Source of the DNA: Bin5 sp965208965
GTDB taxonomy: Bacteria; Chloroflexota; Anaerolineae; Caldilineales; Caldilineaceae
DNA: 64,000 bases
Direction of reading: 5' to 3'
Assembly (NCBI GenBank): GCA_965208965.1
Contig: OZ242384.1
Coordinates: forward strand, 2,418,001-2,482,000
Positions 52,520 to 60,977 of the stretch are shown here, in pieces (the stretch's first letter is position 1; the number at the start of each line of letters is the position of its first letter). The notes below the pieces were generated by a model. The model saw only the letters and a list, made by a program, of their open reading frames with translations, did not search any database and was not told the origin of the DNA. The translations under genes were made by a program, and so were the position numbers.

Positions 52520-53767
52520 TTACTGGCTGCTACAGGGAAAACGGATGCTCAGAATCCCTCCGGCAAAAGCGGCGCCGCTGGCGTCACGTTGCGCCAGGAC
52601 CGCAGGCAGCAGAAACTCCCGCTTAAAGTTGCCGATCGAAATGAAAAGTTCGTCGCCACGTTTCGTCAGGCGGATCTTGTCCAATTCAATGTGGGGCAAA
52701 GGCAGCTTAAGGACGAAGTCGTTGCCCTCCTCCTCAATCTCCTGTGCCTGACCGACAAACATCACTTCGCCCGGGTCTCGTTGTCCGTACAGCTCATCTG
52801 CTAACGATCGCAACGGGCCAAAGCCGACCACCTCCTTGCTGCGCCAGCCGCTGTACAGAATCGGCAGCGGGTAGAAGTCCCGTTCGATTTCAGCCAGGTA
52901 GCGGGTCTGCTGCTCCTGAAGTTGGCGCAGATACGGATCGCTGCTTGGAGCAAGAACGGCTGCTTCACCGGCTCGCCGGCCCCCCTTGTCGTCCGCGGAG
53001 CTCCCGTCACTCTCTTGCGCCCGCACACCAGGCAGAATGCGGTTGACTACCACAGCATCCACTGGACAACCGAAAAGGGACAGATAGGTTACGGCCCGAG
53101 CGCCCTCCTTGATCACCATCTTTTCAGGATTGACCACAACCCGGTAACTGGTGGTCTGAGGGTCGCTAAGTACCTCCTTCAACTCCTTTACATCATCCAC
53201 CAGCTTGGGCAGAGCGGCCAGCGCGTCCTGCTCCGGCATCAGCCGCCGCAACAGCCCCCCGGTCAGGCGCATCGCCGTCTCCCCCCAACCGAAAAAGCGC
53301 TCGACATACCACTGGAAGCTCTCCGGCATCGCCAGCAACCGCATCGACTCGCCCGTCGGCGCTGCATCCACGATCACCCGGTCAAACTCACGCGTCTCCG
53401 CGTTGCGGTAGATCTGTATAAGGCTGAAGATCTCCTCCATGCCCGGAATTACTGCCATCTCTTCGGCAACTGTATTGCTCATGCCCTGCTTGCGCAAAAC
53501 TTTGCCCATATAGCCCTGCAACGCGCCCCAGTTCTTCCGTACCTCGTCCAGGACGTTGATTTCTTGCGCAAAAAGATTGTCTGCTATCTCTGTCGGTTCG
53601 TTTTGCAGCGGTCGGTCCAGGCTGTCGGCCAGACTGTGTGCGATGTCCGTGCTCACTACCAGCGTACGGTAGCCCATCTGCGCGCAGCGCAACGCCGTAG
53701 CTGCCGCCGTCGTCGTCTTGCCTACGCCCCCCTTACCCAAATACAGAAGGATACGCACTGTTTTCAC
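52520..53767 (-). CDS. ArsA/Get3-type ATPase with C-terminal alpha-crystallin-like domain
   Basis: 415 residues. Deviant Walker A GKGGVGKTT (11-19), switch I TDIAHS (40-45; Get3/ArsA usually has DPAHS), switch II DAAPTGESMRLL near residue 140, and a helical insert rich in Met/Leu (about 165-205) that could form a client groove. No CxxC zinc pair is visible, so a canonical Get3 dimer bridge is missing. The last 75 residues (KLPLPHIELDKIRLTKRGDEL, FISIGNFKREFLLP) are an alpha-crystallin/HSP20-like beta domain, an arrangement described for Get3d-type proteins. Arsenite export is unlikely because no arsB or arsR lies near. The gene upstream encodes a protein with C-terminal membrane anchor. Confidence 0.87.
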   Translation of the reverse strand: MKTVRILLYLGKGGVGKTTTAAATALRCAQMGYRTLVVSTDIAHSLADSLDRPLQNEPTEIADNLFAQEINVLDEVRKNWGALQGYMGKVLRKQGMSNTVAEEMAVIPGMEEIFSLIQIYRNAETREFDRVIVDAAPTGESMRLLAMPESFQWYVERFFGWGETAMRLTGGLLRRLMPEQDALAALPKLVDDVKELKEVLSDPQTTSYRVVVNPEKMVIKEGARAVTYLSLFGCPVDAVVVNRILPGVRAQESDGSSADDKGGRRAGEAAVLAPSSDPYLRQLQEQQTRYLAEIERDFYPLPILYSGWRSKEVVGFGPLRSLADELYGQRDPGEVMFVGQAQEIEEEGNDFVLKLPLPHIELDKIRLTKRGDELFISIGNFKREFLLPAVLAQRDASGAAFAGGILSIRFPCSSQ

Positions 53768-53833
53768 CTCGCGTCACTGCACAAAAACGGGGCGTCTGAT
53801 GATTCTGCCGGCGCAGAGGACAGATCCGCCCGC

Positions 53834-54565
53834 TCAACTATCTGTTTGGGCCGCCGCCCGTCCCTCTCTTTGCGCACGCCGCAGGGCGCCCCCGCGCCGC
53901 AAAATCGCGGCGACAGCCAGCGCGATCAGCACGGCCGCGGCCAGCACATAGAGCGCAGCCGCTCGGCTTAGACCGAACCAGCCCCGAATCCGCCACCAAT
54001 ACAGCGGCAGCTGGGCCCAATAACTCCACCGTACATGCCAGCGATGGCCGATCGAGACTACATATTTGCCCATCCGGTTGTGAGGCGTCCACACCACAAG
54101 ATAGCAGCGCCCGCCCACCAGCGTACGCGTGTCGATGAGAGGACCGGGATAGTAATGCACACGTGTCAGCACATCCTTAACCGGTTGCAGAAGTTCGCTT
54201 GGCGGCGGCGCCACAATCGCTCTGTAGCCCTGGGGCAGCTCCAGTGGCAGCTTCTCCGTGTCAGCACTGTACGGCAGGCTCCGTGCAACGACCGCAAACG
54301 TCGGCACCACCGAACCGCCGCGGGGCAGGACAGGCGCGAACATCTGCGCCCGCAAACGGTCGCCCGCCTTGCAGTCCACCCGGTACACATGCGTCTCACC
54401 AAGCCGGGTGAACGACCCAAAGATGAGCCGCTTCCGGCTGAAGTCGGCGAACGATTCGCCGTCTACCAACTGGCTGCCCGGACGACTGCCAAATATAGGG
54501 ACACTACCCGCAAGATCGACGCCGGGAACCGCTCGGGGCCCAGCTTCAGTACCTACCTCAGTCAC
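53834..54565 (-). CDS. Hypothetical protein with tail-anchor topology
   Basis: 243 residues, no recognised domain. There is no N-terminal signal; the soluble part (1-200) ends in an aromatic stretch (WAQLPLYWWRIRGWFGL, about 183-199) and a single membrane helix (AALYVLAAAVLIALAVAAIL, about 202-222), followed by a basic tail of about 21 residues. This is the layout of a C-tail-anchored membrane protein with the bulk in the cytoplasm. It is directly upstream of the Get3-like ATPase gene, 66 bases apart, same strand. Likely cotranscribed. Function unknown. Confidence 0.65.
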   Translation of the reverse strand: MTEVGTEAGPRAVPGVDLAGSVPIFGSRPGSQLVDGESFADFSRKRLIFGSFTRLGETHVYRVDCKAGDRLRAQMFAPVLPRGGSVVPTFAVVARSLPYSADTEKLPLELPQGYRAIVAPPPSELLQPVKDVLTRVHYYPGPLIDTRTLVGGRCYLVVWTPHNRMGKYVVSIGHRWHVRWSYWAQLPLYWWRIRGWFGLSRAAALYVLAAAVLIALAVAAILRRGGALRRAQREGRAAAQTDS

Positions 54566-54774
54566 AAACCCTCCTGAATAAGAATACGCATAAAGAAGCG
54601 TGCACGTTGCAGTTCGGTATCACGGGCAAGAGTCTATCACCCGTGCGCACGCTCCGTCAACCGAACGCACCTCTCGCCGGAGCCCAAATCCCTGCCTCAA
54701 TCACCCTCGTTTGGGCCATCCATTTCGATGTCGGAATCTTGGAATTCTCAAGACCTCTATGGTACGCTTCAACC

Positions 54775-56079
54775 ATGAATGCGCGCGTCCTCGCCCAGCT
54801 TGCCCTCGTACATGTAGGGGTCTCCATTACAGTCGTCCCGGTCACCAGCACGCTCAATCGCGTCATGATCGCCGACATGCAGATGCCGGTAACACTGGTG
54901 GCCGTCCTGGTTGCATTGCCTTACCTGCTTTCCCCTCTGCAGATATTCCTGGGAAACTGGTCGGATCGCCATCCTGCGGCCGATTTCCACCGCACACCTT
55001 GGATTCTCCTCGGCGGGCTTCTCGCCGCGACCGGAGGTTACTTCACAGTCCACGCAGCCTATCTGCTGGACAGTAACTTCATGTTAGGTCTTGGGGCCGC
55101 TGTCGTCGTTTTCTGCCTCTGGGGAGCCGGCATCAACGCCGCCTCGGTCAGCTACCTCTCTCTGGTCACCGACCTCGCTGACGAAGAGGGGCGTAGCCGC
55201 GCCGTCAGCATCATGTGGACTGCGATGATCGCGGCGACTATCGTCACCGCCTATGCGTTATCTCTCATGTTAGCGACCTTCTCGAAGGAGACGCTCTTCA
55301 CAGCATTTGGCGCGATCTGGTTCGTATCCGTCATCCTCGTCCTTGTGGGCAGCTATCGCATAGAACCACGGGCATCAGCCAGAACGGCCCAACCTTCCAA
55401 CAGCGCCGATGATCCCTTGCTGGTGCTGCGCCTGCTGGCTCTGAACCCACAGGCCAGACGCTTCTTTTTCTATCTGATGATCGTGTTGATCAGCATTCAC
55501 GCCCAGGACGTACTGCTCGAACCGTTCGGCGCCGAAGCTTTGGGCATGTCGGTCTCGGTTACTTCCCGTCTGACATCGATCTGGGGGACAGGGCTCTTTA
55601 TTACCCTGCTGGCCGGAATCCTGTTTGTAAAACGCTATGGAAAAAAATCCGGCGCAAACGTCGGCGCCTGCGTGACCGCCGTTGCCTTCGCCTTGATTAT
55701 CGCCACCGGACTGCTCGGCCAGTCCAACCTGTTTCTCGCCGCCGTCTTCCTGCTGGGGCTGGGCGGCGGCCTCATGACCGTTAGCAATCTCAGTTTTATG
55801 TTGGATATGACCCTTCCCCAGGCCGCCGGTCTCTACATCGGCGCCTGGAGCGTTGCGAACTTCGCCGGTCAGGCTGTCGGCAATATCATCAGCGGCATTC
55901 TGTGGGACATGTTCTACTGGCTGACGGGAAACACCCTTATGGGGTACGCTGCCGTCTTCTCCCTTGAAATCGTCGGCCTGCTTCTGGCGGTCTGGCTCTT
56001 CCGTTCAATCAGTGTCGAACAGTTCCGCCGCCAAGCTGAATTGCGCCTGCATACCGTTCTCTCCCTGGCCACCGATTGA
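54775..56079 (+). CDS. BCD/PucC-family MFS transporter
   Basis: 434 residues from the ATG at 54775; the frame is open for 56 codons further up, but that part is not hydrophobic and the family starts here. About twelve membrane helices. The N-terminal VPVTSTLNRVMIADMQMP and the later YLSLVTDLADEEGRSRA are typical of the PucC/LhaA/Bch2 group, which is tied to bacteriochlorophyll and light-harvesting assembly in phototrophs. No photosynthesis gene is in the window, so the substrate may be another tetrapyrrole or something unrelated. It is divergent from the tail-anchored-type gene, with about 210 bases between. Confidence 0.84.
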   Translation: MNARVLAQLALVHVGVSITVVPVTSTLNRVMIADMQMPVTLVAVLVALPYLLSPLQIFLGNWSDRHPAADFHRTPWILLGGLLAATGGYFTVHAAYLLDSNFMLGLGAAVVVFCLWGAGINAASVSYLSLVTDLADEEGRSRAVSIMWTAMIAATIVTAYALSLMLATFSKETLFTAFGAIWFVSVILVLVGSYRIEPRASARTAQPSNSADDPLLVLRLLALNPQARRFFFYLMIVLISIHAQDVLLEPFGAEALGMSVSVTSRLTSIWGTGLFITLLAGILFVKRYGKKSGANVGACVTAVAFALIIATGLLGQSNLFLAAVFLLGLGGGLMTVSNLSFMLDMTLPQAAGLYIGAWSVANFAGQAVGNIISGILWDMFYWLTGNTLMGYAAVFSLEIVGLLLAVWLFRSISVEQFRRQAELRLHTVLSLATD

Positions 56080-56180
56080 CGCCTTCCTTACCCCTGTTCC
56101 TTGGCGCGAGGCCAAGCGCCAACAAAGGCCTGCAGAACAATCCCCCAGCTGCTTCGGCTATGCACTGTCCTGTCCTTCTA

Positions 56181-56189
56181 TGCTATACT
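56181..56189 (+). promoter_or_regulatory. Candidate extended -10 element before the small protein gene
   Basis: TGCTATACT followed about 115 bases later by the start at 56306. No good -35 box. The stretch 56080-56305 shows no gene. Confidence 0.32.
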
Positions 56190-56305
56190 GAACCACAGAA
56201 CCTGATTTTCGGACCGGTTCTGGTTGGCTCCGATCCCAGCTCTTCCGACTCTTGGCAACGGGCAATCTGCAGCGGGACATTTTCCCAGCCCCCGAGGACG
56301 ACAGT

Positions 56306-56605
56306 ATGGTCAAAGTCTTACTGAGTTACGATATGCGGGAAGGGCATGAAGAAGACTGTCAACGGTATGTCGTGCAGACGCTTGCCCCAGGGCTTGCGCA
56401 ACTGGGCCTGCGCATTACCGACGCCTGGTACACTCTCTGGGGCGAAGCCCCCCAGATCCTCGGCGGCGGAGTCCTTGAAGACAAAGAAGACGCCGCACGC
56501 ATCCTGCGCTCAGACGAGTGGCAGGAACTGATCGCCGGCCTCGAACCCTTCGTCGAAAACTTCAAAGTCCGGGTCGTTGACGCCAACGGCCGCTTCCAAT
56601 TCTGA
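56306..56605 (+). CDS. Conserved small protein, probable alpha-beta barrel fold
   Basis: 99 residues from the ATG at 56306, which has GAGGA seven bases upstream; the frame opens 18 codons earlier without a ribosome binding site. Sequence MVKVLLSYDMREGHEEDCQRY, later GLAQLGLRITDAWYTLWG and VRVVDANGRFQF, has the alternation of strands and helices of small dimeric ferredoxin-like barrels (ABM/NIPSNAP type). The fold guess is weak. No catalytic residues are recognised. The next gene on the strand follows 37 bases later. Confidence 0.6.
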   Translation: MVKVLLSYDMREGHEEDCQRYVVQTLAPGLAQLGLRITDAWYTLWGEAPQILGGGVLEDKEDAARILRSDEWQELIAGLEPFVENFKVRVVDANGRFQF

Positions 56606-56642
56606 GCGGCCTGTCCCCGCTCCGCTTCACATTGCACTCCCC

Positions 56643-57512
56643 ATGGCTCTTGCCCGGTCGCCCGAGGATTCCGCAACCGCAGCTCGCCTTCGTAAGGCTC
56701 AAAAGCCATCCTCACAACTTCATGATGGCGCCAAGTCAACTGCCGGCAGACCCTTGGCGCTGGTCGTCTTCCTGGAAAACGTTGGCCACATCCACGGCGT
56801 CAATCTACCCAACTGGGTGATGGCCGTCATCGACTGGGTTACTGAAGAGTACGCCAAACTCCTGCTGCGTCTCCTCGGCGCCTACCGCCGCTACCACCGC
56901 ATAGTCATCCTTGAAGACGAGGCCGCCACCGCCGCCAACCTGACCGGCGCCCTCATCGATGTCAGCGCCACTCACACCGTCGATCAACTTCTGCTCGTGC
57001 ATGGACAGAACCGCTGCCTGATCGGGTACAAGGGGCGGGAACTCGTCGACGCTGCCGCGTTCGACCGGCTTCTGGCCCGCTATATCGAGGACAACTCCCT
57101 GCTCGACCTGCGCATGGTCTACGGTCTCAACTGCTACGGCGCCAGCCTGGCCTCCACCTGGCTGGCCTTGGGCGCACAAGCCGTAAACGGCGCGCAGGCC
57201 GTCAACTGGCTGCCGGAGCCCAGCCTAAGCCTCTTTCTGCGCAAATGGCTCGGCGGCGCCCCCTTCAGCGAAGCCGTAGGCTGCAGCGCCCGCCGCGCAC
57301 GGGCAATCGGCAAATGCCTCTGGCGGGACAGGGCCGACGGCAGCGAACACCCGAACATCGCCGGCAGCCGACAGATCGTTTACGGCCGGCGCGACGTGAC
57401 CATCACTTCGGTTACCGGTCCGGCTGTAACCGCTCAATTCTCACACGTTCAAAGTGCCGCCGCCGCACGCCCCCAACTCGCGACTAACCGCGAACTGACC
57501 ACACCAGACTAG
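56643..57512 (+). CDS. Uncharacterised protein with possible caspase-like (clan CD) fold
   Basis: 289 residues from the ATG at 56643; an earlier TTG (56577) overlaps the preceding gene. Hydrophobic strands end in H120-G121 (LLLVHGQN) and C164 (LRMVYGLNCYGAS), which is the spacing and setting of the His-Gly and Cys dyad in caspase/gingipain/CHAT-type folds; GALIDVSATHTVDQ and ALGAQAVNGAQAVNWLP fit the strand pattern. The C-terminus is basic and Ala/Arg-rich. No protease partner or target gene can be seen. Product not known; the fold is a suggestion. Confidence 0.55.
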   Translation: MALARSPEDSATAARLRKAQKPSSQLHDGAKSTAGRPLALVVFLENVGHIHGVNLPNWVMAVIDWVTEEYAKLLLRLLGAYRRYHRIVILEDEAATAANLTGALIDVSATHTVDQLLLVHGQNRCLIGYKGRELVDAAAFDRLLARYIEDNSLLDLRMVYGLNCYGASLASTWLALGAQAVNGAQAVNWLPEPSLSLFLRKWLGGAPFSEAVGCSARRARAIGKCLWRDRADGSEHPNIAGSRQIVYGRRDVTITSVTGPAVTAQFSHVQSAAAARPQLATNRELTTPD

Positions 57513-57522
57513 AGGAGCCGCT

Positions 57523-58110
57523 ATGACCCTGCCTAGCCGAAACGAAGCGATACAACTATTGCACGAATGGGTCGAAAATGAGGGACTGCGCCGCCACATG
57601 CTGGCTGTAGAAGCCGCTATGCGCGTCTACGCCCGTCACTACGGCGAGGATGAGGACCTTTGGGGACTGACAGGTCTGCTCCATGATCTGGACTATGACC
57701 GTCATCCCGACATGGACGACCAGGAAAACGGCCATCCCCGTACCGCCCTCCGCCTTTTCCGCCAGCAGGACTACCCGTCGGAATTCATCCACGCCATCGA
57801 GGCCCACGCCACCTTCCTCGGCGTTCCGCGCCAGTCCAGGCTCGACAAAGCGCTCCTGGCCTGTGACGAGCTCACCGGCCTGATCCTCGCCTGTGCCTAC
57901 GTGCGCCCCGACAAGGACCTGCGCGGCGTCAGGCTCAAATCCGTCAAAAAGAAGTGGAAGGATAAGCGATTCACCGCCGCCATCGACCGCGCCGAGAATC
58001 TCCACTTTATCGAGGAGCTGGGCGAACCCTTCGATGAGCACGTGCAGCGCGTTCTCGACGCCATGAAAGAGGTCGCCTCGGAACTGGGCGTCTCCGGCGA
58101 ACAGAACTGA
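57523..58110 (+). CDS. HD-domain metal-dependent hydrolase
   Basis: 195 residues with the HD signature: H25 (RRHMLAVE), H54-D55 (GLLHDLDYDRH), a later HATF histidine near residue 95 and an aspartate in LLACDELTGLI. The layout resembles small HDIG phosphohydrolases acting on nucleotides or phosphoesters. AGAGGAG five bases before the ATG supports the start. It begins 10 bases after the caspase-like gene stop, so both are likely on one transcript. Substrate unknown. Confidence 0.88.
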   Translation: MTLPSRNEAIQLLHEWVENEGLRRHMLAVEAAMRVYARHYGEDEDLWGLTGLLHDLDYDRHPDMDDQENGHPRTALRLFRQQDYPSEFIHAIEAHATFLGVPRQSRLDKALLACDELTGLILACAYVRPDKDLRGVRLKSVKKKWKDKRFTAAIDRAENLHFIEELGEPFDEHVQRVLDAMKEVASELGVSGEQN

Positions 58111-58146
58111 CTACGCCCGCGGCGCTTAACCTGGCTGCCTCCCGGT

Positions 58147-60465
58147 TCAGGATCCGCCCCCAGCTAGCGTATCCAGAACACGCGCCGGCGTCATCGGCAG
58201 TGTCCGGACCCGCCTGCCCGTCGCCGCCGTGAACGCGTTGCCGATCGCCGCGCCCACCGGCCCAATCGGCGGCTCGCCCATGCCGTAGGGCGTGTCAATA
58301 CCGGTGTCCACCAGTACCGAACGGACATCCGGCGCCCCGCGCATCGTCAACAGCGGGTAGCTCTCGAAATTGCTCAATTCCAGCTGTCCGTCCTTCACAT
58401 ACGCCTGCTCGATCAGCGTCGACCCCACGCCCCACATCACGTTCCCCTCTATCTGCGCCTTCGCCCCATCGGGGTTCACGACCAGCCCGCAGTCCACTGC
58501 ACAGTCCATCCTGTGAACGGTGACCTCCCCGGACTCTTCGTCCACTGACACCTCCGCCACCTGTGCCACCACTGTGTTTGATCCAAAACAGGCGACGCCC
58601 CTTGCCCGGCTTTCAGGCGGCGCTGTCCCCCAGCCGCTAAGTTCCGCGACCGTTTCCAGTACCGCCCTCTTACGCCCACCAGCTGGACTATCCGGTAAAT
58701 GATCGAGACGGAACTGAAGCGGGTCCGCGCCCGCCGCTGCTGCCAGTTCGTCAACGAAACTCTCCACCGCAAATGTATTCGCGAAAAGTCCCAGCCCCCG
58801 CCACCAACCGGTCCAGACCGGCAGTGTCTTTCGCCAGGCCGTCACAGTGCGGTTAGGCACGTCATAGTCGATTCGCGCCCCTACTGTTGCGCCGAAGTCC
58901 GCACCCAATACCACTTCCATGAACTCAGGCATGAAACTGAAGGCCACGTCGCTGCTGCCCTGTCGGTGCTCCATGGCGACGATCCGTCCATTACCGTCCA
59001 GCGCACCGGAGAGAACGCTTTTCGTCGGCGGCCGCAGGTAGCCGTGAAGCATCGCCTCCGTTCGATCCCATCCCACATGCACAGGTGCGCCGGCTGCCTT
59101 CGACAGGCGCGCCGCTTCAACTGCCACCCCCGTATCGAGCTTGGCGCCAAATCCTCCCCCGAGATAGGTTGGGACAACCCGAACTGTGTCGGCCTCCATG
59201 CCGAGCTCCTCTGCGATCAATCCCTTCGCCCTTTCGTGGGACTGGGTCGACACCCACACCGTCACCTGGCCGTCCTGTACATCCGCCAGTGCTGCCGGCG
59301 CCTCGAGCGGGGCCTGTACCGCGAACGGCGAACGGTAGGTAGCCGTGATAGCGGTCTCTCTCCCCAGCACACCGGCGGCGTTGCCCTCGCGCTGGATCGT
59401 GATGCCGCCCTCTCCTGCCGGTTCGATCAGCGCCTCGATCTCCTCCTGTTGCCACAGATGCCCTTCATCCCATTCCGTCTCCATCGCTTTCACCGCCGAC
59501 CAGGCCGCGCTGCGTGAGCTTGCCGCTACCCCGGCAAAGCCGTTTTCCACGTCGATCAAGATCTCTTCGACGCCCTCCATCGCTGCCGCCTCGCCTGCTG
59601 ACGCGCCGACCAGTTTGGCCTCCAGTGTAGGCGGACGCGCCACAGCGCCATATAGCATGTTGGGCACCCGCACGTCATAACCGTAGACTGCCTGCCCCGT
59701 TACCTTGTCGGGAATGTCAATACGCTCCACCGGTTGTCCGACCACGGTAAATTCATCCGTCGCTTTCAGCTGCAGCGCCTCCTCCTCGGGAAGGTCCCAG
59801 CTCGTCACCGCTCCAGCCAAACTGGAGAAGTCAGCCTTTTTCTCAGGGCTGTCCGCGACCGCAAAACCCCGCCCCGCAACTCGCAGAGCCGCCTCCGGCC
59901 GCTTCAAAACCACCGCCGCCTCCCGCTGCAGCAAACTACGCATGCCCGCGGCCGCACGGCGCAGCGGCCCGTAACTGGTCGCAACCGAAAAGCTGCCGCC
60001 GGTACCGAAGCCGTCCACCAGCTTTGAAGAACTGTCCGCCTGCTCCACCACCAGGTCATCCCAACGGATGCCCAGCTCCTCAACCGCGATCTGAGCAATC
60101 GATGTATGAACCCCCTGCCCCATCTCCACTTTGGTCAGAGAGAGGCGTATCCGGCTGTCCTCCAATACATCCAGCCAGAGCAGCGGCTCGTCAGGCAGTT
60201 GCATGAAACTGCTCCCGGCGTGTTCAGCCTCTGCCATGCTCTCCGCCATGATTCCGTGGAGAATCGGCCTTCCGAAATACGCGCCCACGGCCAGACCGGC
60301 CCCCGCCGCCCCCAGTCCGATCAGAAACCCGCGCCGCGACAGCCGCCAGCGCCGTTTCTTGGCCGGAGTAGCGTCAGCCCTCTCACCTTCTTTAACTTCG
60401 GCGCTTCCGTTATGCGAACTGGCCGGCGGCCCCGCCTGCTCGCTGTGGTCCCGATCCTGCGTCAT
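58147..60465 (-). CDS. Molybdenum hydroxylase large subunit, isoquinoline 1-oxidoreductase beta (IorB) type
   Basis: Xanthine-dehydrogenase family molybdopterin subunit, 772 residues. A long polar lead is followed by a Tat-like signal (SRRGFLIGLGAAGAG, near 44-60), so the enzyme works outside the membrane. Segments LDVLEDSRIRLSLTKVEMGQGVHT, VEELGIRWDDLVVEQADSSS, YRSPFAVQAPLEAPAA and GGFGAKLDTG match IorB-type proteins that oxidise aldehydes or N-heterocycles. It overlaps the 2Fe-2S subunit gene by 4 bases. No cytochrome subunit follows. Substrate unknown. Confidence 0.92.
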   Translation of the reverse strand: MTQDRDHSEQAGPPASSHNGSAEVKEGERADATPAKKRRWRLSRRGFLIGLGAAGAGLAVGAYFGRPILHGIMAESMAEAEHAGSSFMQLPDEPLLWLDVLEDSRIRLSLTKVEMGQGVHTSIAQIAVEELGIRWDDLVVEQADSSSKLVDGFGTGGSFSVATSYGPLRRAAAGMRSLLQREAAVVLKRPEAALRVAGRGFAVADSPEKKADFSSLAGAVTSWDLPEEEALQLKATDEFTVVGQPVERIDIPDKVTGQAVYGYDVRVPNMLYGAVARPPTLEAKLVGASAGEAAAMEGVEEILIDVENGFAGVAASSRSAAWSAVKAMETEWDEGHLWQQEEIEALIEPAGEGGITIQREGNAAGVLGRETAITATYRSPFAVQAPLEAPAALADVQDGQVTVWVSTQSHERAKGLIAEELGMEADTVRVVPTYLGGGFGAKLDTGVAVEAARLSKAAGAPVHVGWDRTEAMLHGYLRPPTKSVLSGALDGNGRIVAMEHRQGSSDVAFSFMPEFMEVVLGADFGATVGARIDYDVPNRTVTAWRKTLPVWTGWWRGLGLFANTFAVESFVDELAAAAGADPLQFRLDHLPDSPAGGRKRAVLETVAELSGWGTAPPESRARGVACFGSNTVVAQVAEVSVDEESGEVTVHRMDCAVDCGLVVNPDGAKAQIEGNVMWGVGSTLIEQAYVKDGQLELSNFESYPLLTMRGAPDVRSVLVDTGIDTPYGMGEPPIGPVGAAIGNAFTAATGRRVRTLPMTPARVLDTLAGGGS

Positions 60466-60950
60466 GTCGCCGTCTCCTTCTCACCCGCCATCTCCGCCGC
60501 CTGCTGGATCGCCTGCCTGATGCGTACATAGCATCCGCACCGGCAATAGTTCCCGCTCATCGCGCGCACAATCTCCTCCTCCGACGGCCGCGGACTCTGC
60601 GCCAGGAACGATGCCGCCTGCATGATCTGCCCGCTCATACACCAGCCGCACTGCGGGACCTGGTGATCGATGAACGCCTGCTGGACCGGATGCAGCGCGA
60701 TCGTGTCGCTGCCTTCCTTCTCGGCCAGACCCTCAATCGTCCGAATGTCGGCCCCCCGAACCGCGGCCAGCGACATCAGACACGAACGGACCGACGCGCC
60801 GTTCACATGGACCGTGCACGCGCCGCAGATACCTATGCCGCAACCAAACTTTGTACCCGTAAGCCCAAGCCAGTCCCGCAGCACCCACAGCAGCCTTTCT
60901 TCTGCAGGCGCCTCCAGCGTATAGCTCTTTCCATTCACATGCAGTTCCAT
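60462..60950 (-). CDS. 2Fe-2S subunit of molybdenum hydroxylase, IorA type
   Basis: Electron-transfer partner of the large subunit, 162 residues. The plant-type 2Fe-2S site is GCGIGICGACTVHVNG near residue 40-55, and the second cluster site CGWCMSGQ and CRCGCYVRI lies at about 100-140. ATGG-rich start with no signal peptide; export is probably by hitch-hiking on the Tat signal of the partner. Small and large subunit genes overlap by 4 bases, in the order small then large, as usual for IorAB. Confidence 0.95.
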   Translation of the reverse strand: MELHVNGKSYTLEAPAEERLLWVLRDWLGLTGTKFGCGIGICGACTVHVNGASVRSCLMSLAAVRGADIRTIEGLAEKEGSDTIALHPVQQAFIDHQVPQCGWCMSGQIMQAASFLAQSPRPSEEEIVRAMSGNYCRCGCYVRIRQAIQQAAEMAGEKETAT

Positions 60951-60977
60951 GCCAATCTTCTCCTGATCCCGCCTGCG

